A DNA stretch of 64,000 bases from positions 35,531,052 to 35,595,051 of the forward strand of contig NC_052018.1 in assembly GCF_015832195.1 (NCBI RefSeq), given 5' to 3'. The position numbers were made by a program, and so were the translations under genes. Under the pieces are notes generated by a model. It did not search any database and was not told the DNA's origin. It saw nothing but the letters and a program-made list of their open reading frames with translations. Below, piece after piece: positions 1 to 11,136 of this stretch. Source of the stretch: Motacilla alba alba (lineage: Eukaryota > Chordata > Aves > Passeriformes > Motacillidae). The first letter of the stretch is position 1. Each line of letters begins with the position of its first letter.

Positions 1-1760
1 TAAATGGAAGAAAATCCATAAATATCAGAGAAGTTGATGACCCTGCTCTCAGAAACAATTTGCAGAAGAAGTATTAATATCCTTGCAGTGACACTACATT
101 AACTGGGTTCAGCCCTGTTTTTCTTATCTTTTTAACCATAAGTGGTTCTTATTTCCATACTCTTTAACCTAAAATGCCTTGTATGTTTTATCAGATAAAA
201 GATGTAAAAATAAAAATAGGGGAGGAGGACCTGCTTCTTTCATTTTCTGAGCATAACTGCCATAGACTTCTACTTACTTTCCTTTAAATCTCAGCAATAA
301 CAATGCTAATCAGTAATTGATGAGGAGTCCTATTGGTAACAGTTGTAAAATGCAGCTGGGAAAAATGAGAGGAAAGGCAAAGTGCATTGCTTAAAACAGA
401 GAAACTTAAAGTCTAAGGAGTTCCTTCTACATCGGTATGTATTGGAGAGTGATGCCTTTCAGAGGTTTACTGAATTATTAGAGCATGTCATACAGGAACT
501 TCAAACTCAGGAGTGCTGGGATGTAAATCTTTCTGTCACAAAGGTCTACTAAAGTAGCACAGCTTTCTGTGAGGTGGCTCCCAGAACACTGGAGCTCATC
601 AGGCAGAGGATATGGTGGAAGTGAAGTAAAAATGCAGTGTCTTGAGCTAATCTTTAATTTTTTGAGCTGTGTTTGAGGTCTCCAGTGCAATTAAGATAAA
701 CTGGGAATTGTTTAATTTATAACAGCTACCTTGATCAGCATAAATCTGTCCTCTTCAGGGCTGTTCCTTTCTGTTTTTCTGGTTCGTCTAGCTGCTATAT
801 GAGGGATCAAGTCAAGATTTCTATAATTTGAGGGACTTCCATGACACAGGCACTGTTACTGTGGCTTTTCAAAATACTTTTGAAATTCTACTTTTAGAAT
901 ATCTTGTAATTATACAAAGGTGATCTTTAAAAGCCCCCACTTCTCATGCAGTCAGTAATTGCCAGAGGTACAGGAAAGTTTTTCATCACTGAAATAGGAA
1001 TTGACCAAACTGACTGGGAAACTGGCAGTTTGGAACAATGCCAGCTTCCAAAACCCAGGCACAGCAGCATGAATGAGGAAGATGGGTTTTTTTGACTTTG
1101 AGGTCTTTGGCTTTTAATTAAATACCTCATACCAGGAATAACCAGCTTACAGGAGCTGTTGTATTAAAATCAAACTACCAATCCGTGTAATTTGCTATAT
1201 TGGATTGGATGTCTGATCTAGCTTTGGCATTGGTGGGTACTTGATGCTGCAGTAGGAGAGAGGTCTTTAGTAATGCTGATTGAATACAGTTCTTTATTTT
1301 GGAAATTATGATTTTTCTCTGGTCTTCACATATGACTTACACCCTTGAAAGAGGAGGCTGGATTTTCTCCTTTTGTTCGAATTCCTATACCTAAAAACCT
1401 GGCAGATACTCTGGTCCTGAAAATTCTCCATTGCACTCATGTGGAAATTGATGGGAGTCACTAGGCATAATGGTTTTGCCAAAAGTCATGGTTGGTTTAT
1501 TTTGCATATAATGTTTTGGGTTTTCCACATCTATTTGCCATGGAATATTAAGCTTTCTCTTCTCTCAAATTGCTCAAAAGCTGCACTGTAGACTTGCGTT
1601 CAATGTCAAACATGTAACAAAATACATAGATAGCCACAGCCTTGCCTGTCTGAATGCAAATGTTGCGTGAGGTTAATAGTATGAATTTCTGCTTGAGTAT
1701 CAGGGGAAGGTACACAATGTGTCAGTTTGCAAACATTGCTATGCTAAATGAAACTGGGCC

Positions 1761-1785
1761 TTTTTTTTTTTTTTTTTTTTTTTTT
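1761..1785 (+). repeat. Poly-T tract (T25)
   Basis: An uninterrupted run of 25 T, preceded by GGCC and followed by GGTAG. No LINE or SINE body is recognisable on either side, so I do not read it as the tail of a retroposed copy. CR1 elements of birds do not end in poly-A. Confidence 0.9.
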
Positions 1786-2981
1786 GGTAGAACATAGCAA
1801 GAATTCAGAGTTGCAGAGCTAATTTTATCTGACAATAAACTTGTATTCTTAGAAATAAAATTGTGTTAATTTTAAGTCCGACTCAGTCAAAGTTTCCAGA
1901 CTTCTACACAGCAGACAATCTCTGCAACACCACTGCAAACTTTTAAAAATTTTGCTATGTTGAGTCTTCAGCAGACTCTTACTAGGTTTTATAAGACACC
2001 TTTCTCTCAAATTAGCTACCGTGGCATGTGCCTGGCTTCAATACACTAGTCTATTGCTCCACAGACAGGGAAACGTAATACCTCCTGTCAGTGTGTACCC
2101 TGCAGCTCTTCTAGGGGACATTGCTTGGGGTGCCTGGGTCACAGGTACTTTGCATTTTTTAAATATGAGTAGGGGAGAAAAATACATCACTGCATTGATG
2201 TCCATGAAGATAAACTACTGACATATTTTTATGTGAGTTACTATGGCACTTGTGTGCAACCCTACAATTCTACTAAATTAAAATGAGTTTAATAATTAGC
2301 AATTTAATGGGGAACATTGTAGCAGTGATATACTCCATAAATGCTTGCAGCATTTTAACAAGGTTATGTGTCATAAATGCTTTATTTCATATTTCATTAC
2401 TTTATAACTTGTAAAATACCAGAATTCCAGGACTTGGAGTTAAAAATTGTCAGCTCAGTGTGTATGTGTCCTATTATCTATATGACATCGATGATCTACC
2501 CAAGATAATATTTGCATGCATGCATGGCCTATAATTGTCTTATCCCTTAATTAAATAATGGCAGTTTTTCCCAGTTCTCTAAATAAATTGATATATCCTT
2601 CCTGAAGTACCCTGACTAATGTCTGTGTCCAGCAATATTTGCATATTTAAAAATAGAATCTTTCTAGGTCCAATGTGACTTTGGAGACAACATCTGTTTA
2701 TCATAATAACCGAGAATCCCTTGTTTTTTCTGCTGCAAAGCCAGAAATCAAACCTGAAAGTGTCAATTCAATAATTTATTGCTACTCCCTGAAGCACTCC
2801 GGTCTGTGTTTTGCTTAAAGCAGGACTAGTTTTGGAGGCAGAATAACCTGAATCTATTATCCCACCTTTAAACTGAGCAGTGATGTTAGCTGCAATTTTA
2901 TACATTCACATTCTAGTATACTTTTCTGTACGTAATTACCTTTGGCCTCAGATCAAGAAATGAGATGGATAAGCAAAATAT

Positions 2982-3054
2982 TTAAGTGCTCTGCTGCATT
3001 AGTGCCTAAAAAGCGCAGCCACTGCTAACATAGCACCATTGACCTCAGTGGAGC
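2982..3054. repeat. Ancient amniote repeat remnant
   Basis: Two short blocks resemble an old palindromic interspersed repeat that I recall from turtle, crocodile and bird genomes. They are TTAAGTGCTCTGCTG at 2982 and CATTGACCTCAGTGGAGC near 3037. The first block matches a block at 57992-58012 at about 17 of 21 positions. The family name is not known to me. Confidence 0.35.
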
Positions 3055-3668
3055 ATTTTACTGGTCAGATGAGCCAAACTATGTGGGCTGCTTTGGGTAT
3101 TCCTCGGATGTAGAGGGGAAAGATGCCAGTTTTCAATATCCTGCCATATGTGCCATCCTTTTCAAATACTCTGTCATTGCCTGATAAAAATAGCACCTAC
3201 AGTTTGGTACCTCTGAAACATGAATGCACAACCTGCAAATTGATGAAATAGCCTGACTTTGTGAAGAGATGACATGTTAAAAGTAAGTGGGAATGCAAGA
3301 GCAAATGTCCTCAAAGCAGTACTTGGTGGATTATGTAGATTTTCTTCTTCCTTGAACTAAATGCCTAGCACCTGAAAGGATGTGGATGTGCCTTCCATTT
3401 TCTGGGTTCTCCAAGTAAACAGCTGGTTTAAACCTTCTTATCCTGACTGCTGCTGAAGGTGTTTTGTCCCAGTAGGAAAATGCCACCGTGCAGAACAATC
3501 TCTTCCCACCTTGCCAGGAGCATCTTGAAGGGAGTGGACCAAAGGTTTGTGGCTCAGTTGGAAGCAGTGCCGCCACCTGAATAGCATGAAATGTTGGGAG
3601 AAACAGTGTGGTGATGCATCAGCAGAGATCAACGCAACTTTAGTCAGGGCAGGAATGTAAGGTCCTGA

Positions 3669-3722
3669 ATATATATGTGTACATATATATGTATCTGTAC
3701 AAATATTTGTGTGTATATATGT
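3669..3722 (+). repeat. Imperfect TA/TG microsatellite
   Basis: Alternating purine-pyrimidine sequence made of (TA)n, GTGTACATA and GTGTGTATATATG blocks. It is interrupted and probably stable, and no flanking mobile element is visible. Confidence 0.75.
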
Positions 3723-6663
3723 AGCTAGGAGCTTGCACTGTTGGATAAAGTGTCTGGAAGCACCACCAGTTAGCCAAGCTGCTCAGACTTTGGCTTTCAT
3801 CACTGTACAGCACCAGCTTGTGTTTAGTGCTTTTGGGCAGTTTAAGTCAACATATCTTTGACATGCGGGGGAAAAATAATTCTGCAAACAACAGATGATC
3901 ACTTTTCTTTGAAAAGCTCTGATGCCTCTATAATTTGAGGTTAAGGCATCACATCTGCTAAAGAGCACCCTTTATGCCAGGTGTGAACTTTGCATTTTCC
4001 CATTAATATGTGTTCAACTTTGATTAAGTTTTCACCATTTGCTTCTGCTTATTAAATGTTAATCACAGCTTAGACTTCCATAAATCTCTGCAGTTTCCAT
4101 GTACACTAAGCAGTGCAGCCGCCTTGCCTCCTTCCCCTCCGAGACTCCCAGAGAGTGATGGAAAATGGGAGGAGGGCTGCCTTTCCTGCATCCTTACAGA
4201 TCCCCAGTGTATAGAGAATGTGTATAGAGAAGTCACCTTATTTGAATTCAGAGTCAAAAAACTCACTTGGTTATTGGGAAAGGGGAGGAAAGGCAGTTAG
4301 CAAGAATTATTTCAGAGGCAGAAAATCTATGATTGGGATTGGAAGAAGAGAGGAGAGAGAGGAACCAGGGACCAGTAATGAAAAACAGTGAGTGGGGAGG
4401 AAAAAGAAATGGATCTTGAGAGGAAATGCCGTGTGGAGGTAGAACTTAATGCTGGAAGGGAACGGCACTCTCTGAGGGTATTGAAACGTGGAGGAAGATT
4501 CAGTGGCAAGTAATGATGCCTAATTTAGCTATCTACATGTAGAACTTTATCCAGGTGACAGATTTTTAAGCTCTCATTATAGTCAACCTTGCAGATTGCC
4601 CTTCTGTCACAGCAGCTGGGACCACACACAGCTTTCAATGCCTGTGAGAGGGACAGCTGAACTTACCCCTGGTAGGGACAGTCTTGTGTCAGCTTGTTAA
4701 ATTCCTCTAAAGAATTCCGTGATGTAGCTACTTCAAACTGCAGAAACTGACCCTGGGCATCCTCTCTAGTCCAACACGCCTGAATTCTTGAGCCAAAGTA
4801 TTAAAAAATGTCTTTAGTTGTGAATAACTCATTACCTTTATACAGTTGCCTATAGGAAATACATATGTCCTCTGTCTTGATCAGTGTATTTGTCTTTACA
4901 TTTGACCCATAGCAGTCCAATACAGCCTTGTGGTATGTCATAAAAATGGGATAGATGTTTTTGGTATGTCATAATTGCAAGGAGGGCAAGGAGGAGAGAA
5001 TTAACTTTTACAGATTCCTGTTGTGTAGATAGTCAATGAAAATTTCTGTCCCCCACAAAACTAAGTAAAGTATTTAATAACAGCAACTAGCAATTTAGGC
5101 TGTAGCATGTACTGTGTTTATGTAAGAACATATATTCTACAGGCATTTAAAAGAATATCTAATTTCCTTAATGATTTCTCTAGGTTAGCATATACAAACC
5201 CCTGGCAATCAGTGAAATTAAGTGGTACAAATATTGTTGGTTTTGGATACTAACTTCTATCTAAACTAAATTTAAATTTTCTTCATTACTTTATCACAGT
5301 TTTTTTTGTAGCTTTTTTTAATAAGAAAAAAGCAGATACTAATCTAATGTGGGTATCCATATAGATTGTAGTTTAAAGGTTATCAGATCTGTACCTAATT
5401 TACCAGCATAATTTGGAGCCAGTCAGCTGGGTATCTGACTGTTTGCTGTTTGAAGAGGTAATTCTAAATTTGAGATCTTTCTGAAACGAGGAATTTATTT
5501 GAGACTCTCACTCTCAAGTTAAGTGCCAAGCTCTGAGAAGGCATCATTGTCTGAATTCCCTGCGTTTTCTAATGCTTACTGTTGCTACAGAAACAATGCA
5601 TGATTTCAGATTGAACCCTTCAACAGCACTTGGAGAGTTCTAGGAAAAGACAATGTTCCCTGACAGTTTGCTGGGGGAAAAATGGTAAATGACTTTTTTT
5701 TTTTTGCATGTCAGTGTTCATACACTATCTGTGCTCGTCATGACAGAAGGAATGACTGGAGGGTAATGAATAGGGAAATACTTTGATAGGTGATTTGACA
5801 TACAAGTTTTCTTGGTCCTTTTGGGATCTTTTCTTGATCATTCATTTCTACTCAGGCAGCCTAGAAATGCTTTCAAGTCCCAATCTCTAAGAAATGCTCG
5901 GTGCAATCCAGGGAGAGGGTACCATCTGTACAAGGAGGCTGGTCTTGTCATGGGTGTGCATTAGAATACTTCTGTCCTGCCCTATGCTGGATATGTCAGC
6001 TGGAGTCCCCAGGACACAGATAGGGAATCTTTGGCCAAGGCATTGTGGTGAGAGGTAGAAGAAAATGCAGAAAGATCATTGTGCGGAATAAGCCAGGAAA
6101 TAAGCCAGGAGCTGCCAGAGAAGTTCCACAGCTCATTCTTAGAGCAAATCTTCCCTTGCTGAATTCATCCCAAGTTTTCAGCTCTTCAGTTAGAAATACA
6201 GCTGCTCTGCAGCCACATCTTCTTTGCTGCTTGAGATCTTAAAGTTGCCCATCATACCCTCTTCAGTCGTCTCTTCTCCAAGCAGAAGGATCTGCATGTG
6301 TTCAGTTTTCTTATACAGAAGGACAATCATCCCTTGATCATTCCCTGTTCATGTTTTCAGTTGAGTAGAGCAACACAAATTACAATAAAGAAAACATGGA
6401 TGCATAAAGACTTTGTAGTGGCTTTCCTTTGTTCTTTGTTCCTTTTCTGACAGTCATTGACACCTCACTTATACCAAAAGTGTTGGTGGAAACAATGTTT
6501 TAATAATATCCACTATAACTGTGTGATTTTCTTTATAAGCAATTACAGTCAAGTAAGAGCCTATCCCTTTGATTGTAATGCTGGGTCTGTTTAAAATACT
6601 CTAAATACATTTACTGAATTTTACCTGCCCATTTTTATCATTCTACGAGGTCCTTCTACAGTT

Positions 6664-6865
6664 TTTTAACCATCCTGAAAGCTTACCACCAGCAAATGCT
6701 TTAATTCTCCTTTTCATCCACTTCTCAAGATCATTTAGGGAGATATTGAACAGCACAAGCAAGAGCAGAGATCCCTGTGGTGCTTCATTTATAATCCCTC
6801 TCACGATGAAAATTGCTCATTTCAACCACATGCCCTCTCTTTAATCAGTTTTTCATTTATGTGAT
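6664..6865 (-). pseudogene. Old CR1-like LINE reverse-transcriptase fossil
   Basis: Read on the minus strand, 6783 down to about 6718 gives APQGSLLLLVLFNISLNDLE. This lines up with the conserved LINE palm segment [17 protein letters not shown], which the young CR1 copy at 32-33 kb also contains. Upstream on the same strand, LKRGHVVEMSNFHREG resembles the [10 protein letters not shown]...SW stretch that precedes the PQG motif. Downstream, FAGGKLSG sits where the catalytic FADDTKLG motif belongs, so the acidic pair seems lost together with a small deletion. Stops and a frame change interrupt the reading. About 200 bp remain, without the 3' end. A CR1 or L3-type LINE of great age fits; the subfamily cannot be told. 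Confidence 0.6.
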
Positions 6866-9800
6866 TTTGTTTCTTTTTATCCTATAGCAATTTTGTTTAC
6901 ATGAGTCAACAAACAGTTATTAGGGAGAAAAGCATTAGCTAATTATTAAATCATTTTACATTCATTTCTGTCTCTGGATTTTTCATTTTCAGAAGCATTC
7001 ATCTGTCTCTCACTGCTTCATTAGTGCTTTTTCAGTTCTCACTTTCAGATGCCTTAGATTCACAGGTCTTAGAATGATCCTCATAAATCTTTGGAGTTGT
7101 CGGGAGCCAGACAGAATTCTCTCTTCATCAAACTATTAATAGCAGTGGAAGACATACACTGTCCATCTTGCAGATATTTATGCCTATTAACTGCTAGAAT
7201 CCCTTGGTCTTTCCATCAGTACAGAAACTTATCATTGGATTTACTTTCACTGAAGTCTCTGAACTGCTGTTGGTTTCTCAGTTCCAAATTTGTTACCTCT
7301 CTTACAGTATTTGATGCAGATTGCATCACATATTCCATTTGCCATATTCCAAAGATTAATATCCAGTGATGTTACCACTGAGACTGACCCATTTCCTATA
7401 ACCTCATCCAGAAGTAAGGGATTTTAAGTGCCTGTCTCTGATTTAATTTAACTAAGGTTAGATTCCACGCATAGATGCCATTTTAATATCCTCTTTTTAA
7501 AAACTCAGATGCATAGTTAACCCTAACTGGTTTAATATGGATTTCAAATATCTCTAAGACAGAGCAACTGAATCTGGGATGAGAGGGGTGAGGAGGAGGT
7601 TACTACTTCCCTGGGGAGCAGTAGGACATACTTATGGAGAGAACAACCCAAGACAAGAATTCTTTCAAGAAAAGGGAAAGAAGGAAGTGCAGAGGCTGAG
7701 GTTGTGACAGATGCAAGGATACCTGGGACTAAAGAGCCAAAGGGCTGTTCCTGGTTAGGCAATTTGGATACAGATACCCTACTTCCAGGAAGTGGAAGAG
7801 CACTTTGCCTTGTGGATGGGATCTGTACTCTACCAATTTTCTTTGAATGCAGAAAGTGGTCCCTGCCTGCCCTATTTAATACTCCAGGTGTTGCCTGTCT
7901 CAGTGGTGACACAATGAGAAAATGCCTTGATTTGGGCAGTTTTCTGCAATTCAGAAAATTGAATTTACTTTTAAAAACCCCCTGGAAACAGAGGCTTGCC
8001 CTGCAAACACATAGTGGGTGGGGAAAACAGTGTTTTATTACCTTTTTTACTTCTTTTCAGCCAGATTTAGGACTATGGGTTTTCTCTGCAGAAGAAGTTG
8101 AGAATATGCATTTATACTCCAATGAAACCTGAGTTTCCCAAGTTTAAAACCTTTATACTCCCATTTGGAGAGTTTATTTTGGAAATATATGCTTCAAAAC
8201 TCTGTCTAGCTTGCTCTCCTGATGCAAGAAATTATGCATCAATTTAAACATCTGAGTTTCTCTCTCTACAGCATTGCTTTCTGCATAATCAGCTTGGTCT
8301 GTATTTGCAGCTTCTTTTTAAAGACAGCATTTCAAGCTCTCATTTTCTTGGTCTAGATTTTAATTAATTGAGCTCTGAGTATTTTTACACCAATATGGGA
8401 CCTGCAGTTTTTCACTACTTATGCAGATATGCTCTGTTCTGCACCATAATTTTTTTATATGAATGTGAATTACACAGCAATTGACCTTGGGCTCTGCTTA
8501 GTCTGTGCTGACTGCTGAGCCTGTGTTTTGTCCTCTGCATAAATAGCAAATTGCATCACTTCTTATCTGGCTCTTTGTACAAAAATATGCTTTCCCTGGG
8601 GACCCATTTGCATTGATTGCAATAGTCATGATACTTTTCACCTTTCTGTGCTGCTTACAGGCCCTTTGCTCTCCTCATGGGTTGTTCAGTGACCTCCAGT
8701 GCCTCCCAGCTCACTCCTTATATGTTATCTGCATGCCTTCTGCTTTCTGTGTCGTGCTATTGCTTGAAAATTTGGCAGCTCTGAAACCCCTTTTTTCGTA
8801 ACTCCCCTCTCCCAGAGCTGCTGATTCAGCAGATTTCAGTTGTTGCAGGGAACAGTTTGGAGGTGTGTGATTTAGAGACATGGAATGAGACCGAAAGTAG
8901 AGAGCTGAGGGATCTAGACTGGCTGTAGGTGTCATCTGTGCCACCTGAAGTTCAACTGCTCTTGCAGCCCAAAGGTGGCACCAAAGGAGAATGACAACCT
9001 TTCCAAAGTGACCCTTGGAGCTGCTCCAGTGAGTGCTGATACCACACATAGGATGTGTGTTTAGGACAGTACTTGGGGGATGCTGAGTGTTCTTCTGGGA
9101 GGCCAAACTGGGCCTTGGCACCTCACACTATGTGGTACTGATGGAGGGAGATGGTGACTCCCAACCACCTTACCCCGAAAGTGTAGTGAGGAACTCCCCA
9201 AACCACCAACACCAGCAGCAAAAGGAGGCACAGAGGCAACTACCAGCTATGAGGGGAAACAGAGGAGCAACCCATGGCATCCCAGCTGGAGCTGAGCACG
9301 TCCACTCCTCTGCTGGCTTGCAGCCTCCTGGCCAGCTGTGCCCCTGTCTCATAGGTGCCAGGTTGTTTACTGCTGTTCCTTTGGCAGGCTCCATTCCCAC
9401 ACAGACGGATGCTTATGACCTATTGCATACTACTGCAGCAAAGCTGGTCACTTGAAAGGCTCTGTCAGGACATGGACAAGTGCAGTGCACAGAAGGGTGC
9501 TGCAGCTGAAGGGATGCTATAGCCAAATAGGATGAAGCTGCAGCCCCAGCTATTTCATCTCTATTGTGGTTTGCAGGGGCTGCTTTCTATGATAGCAGCT
9601 GATAAACTCTTCAGTGTCAGTCCCACATAAATCCCTTCTGAGCTGAGCTGAGTTTTGACAAATTTGTGATCAGAGCTGAGATTAGCCTGCTGTGAACATG
9701 TGTATGGGTTGTGGTGCTTTTGCTTTGCTTTGGATGGAATTATGTGACCCCGAAGCAAAATTTTGTGGATGAAATTCCATGCTCTGCTGAAACCTTGTAG

Positions 9801-10838
9801 ATTCATGTTTATTCATTTAAAATTTGTCTTCTTAAAAGTAATTTTCTTCTAAAATTGTTAATGTATCCTGATAGCTTTTGGGAATTTAATGCTGTCATTT
9901 TCCTTGGCTTGCTGTGAGGGTTGTGTGTCACCTATAATTTATTCAATATGGTGCTTAAAAGGTCTAAGTGCTAAGTTTCATTGTTACAGGGAGCTTGGAG
10001 AAACAACATGGCTGAGAAAATTAGCTGCAGATAGCCTCTAGAGATTTATGTATCTCATGGATTTTGTGATCTCCTTTTGATGAGATTCATTAATAGTGTT
10101 GCATGTGTAGTTATACCTCCAGCTCTGCCCGCCAATCCTGAACTGTGATATCAGAGAAAAGTTGCTGAGAGCCTAGTGTTGCTGGAAAAGTCAATGCATC
10201 CCATCCTGCACAGGCCAAGCCTGCTCAGAGTCCACTGTCATTGCAGGTTTTGCTGGTGAAATGTAGGAAGGAAAGCACTTGCAAGGACTGCAGTTCAAAG
10301 ATAGTCCAGTGTGGTTTAGTTCATTCCAGGCACTGCTTTTTCCAAAGGGGGCAGTACTGCTCCAATTTAACCACATCTGTACCAGCAGCTGTGCCTGGAG
10401 GGACTTTGGTGCTGTCTCCAGGAAAACAGTATATGCTTATCATTCATACCAGTAAAGCATGAAACAAATGCAGCCAAGCTTTCTGCCAGCAACGATACCA
10501 CCTAAAAATCTGGAAGATCTGTTTAGAAAAACAAGGAAATATGGGTCTCTTGGTAAATAGCAAAAAGAAAAGTCAAAGTTAAGCAGAATGCAGGAAAAAT
10601 CAAATAAGAAAACCAGGAGAAGTTGAAAAAATAGTATTTTTAAAGATATGGTGGCTAAATGACCAGGCAAAGAAAACACTTGCCTTGACATCTACCACAT
10701 TTAATGGTCTTTTACTCTGTTACTTCCCAGATGCTTCCAAGTAAAATGGGATCTGCTGTTGTTGCTTTGAGATACTGGATGTCTCAGAGGGACAAGGCCA
10801 CATTTCTAGAGAAGTTGTTCACTAGGATACTTATGGAT
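6866..10838. other. Unique non-coding DNA, no gene seen
   Basis: The longest open frames (7704-8132 plus, 142 codons; 8711-9121 minus, 136 codons) show no domain, no biased codon pattern and no matching splice signals. I treat them as chance frames. I recognise no interspersed repeat here. Confidence 0.5.
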
Positions 10839-11090
10839 TCATAGAATCAGACAATAAGCTGAATGCAAGGGGACCCATCAGGATCATCGGGTCCATCTCG
10901 TGGCCCTGCACATGACACACCAAGGGTCACACCCTGTGCCTGAGAGCATTTTCCAAATGCTTCTGGAACTCTGTCATTCTTGGTGCTGTGATCACTTCCT
11001 TGAGAAGCCAATTCCAGTGCCCAGCCATCCTCTGGGTGAAAATCTTTCTCCTGATATCCAACATAAACCTCCCCTGACACAGCTTCAGGC
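10839..11090 (-). repeat. 5'-truncated CR1 LINE 3' end (minus)
   Basis: On the minus strand the piece reads LKLCQGRFMLDIRRKIFTQRM, then a W-less version of the CR1 ORF2 C-terminus (EVITAPRMTEFQKHLENAL). A 3' UTR follows, containing GGACCCGATGATCC and ending in TGATTCTATGA at 10839-10849. This is the C-terminal tail of CR1 ORF2 plus the terminal hairpin and octamer end that CR1 reverse transcriptase recognises. The frame is open for about 60 codons, but the copy is only 250 bp and cannot act by itself. The match to the 32 kb copy ([21 protein letters not shown]) is direct evidence of family. Confidence 0.85.
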
Positions 11091-11136
11091 CTTTAAGGTC
11101 CCTTCCAACCCAAACCATTCTATGGCCCTATGATTG
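11091..11136 (+). repeat. CR1 3' terminus in opposite orientation
   Basis: CTTTAAGGTCCCTTCCAACC, then CCATTCTATGGCCCTATGATT, is a CR1 3' end on the plus strand. It directly abuts the minus-strand CR1 piece, so the two 3' ends face outward. Only about 45 bp are recognisable. Confidence 0.6.

Larger units (their letters stand above)
1..6663. other. Unique non-coding DNA, no gene seen
   Basis: Both strands carry only short open frames (under about 82 codons) without domain motifs or a convincing exon between splice sites. The stretch holds a T25 tract, an AT/GT microsatellite and scraps of old repeats, listed separately. The rest reads as AT-rich single-copy vertebrate intergenic or intronic DNA. 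Confidence 0.6.

Noticed and set aside
1761..1785. T25 as the antisense tail of a processed pseudogene
   Set aside because: Neither flank contains a gene-like sequence or a target-site duplication.
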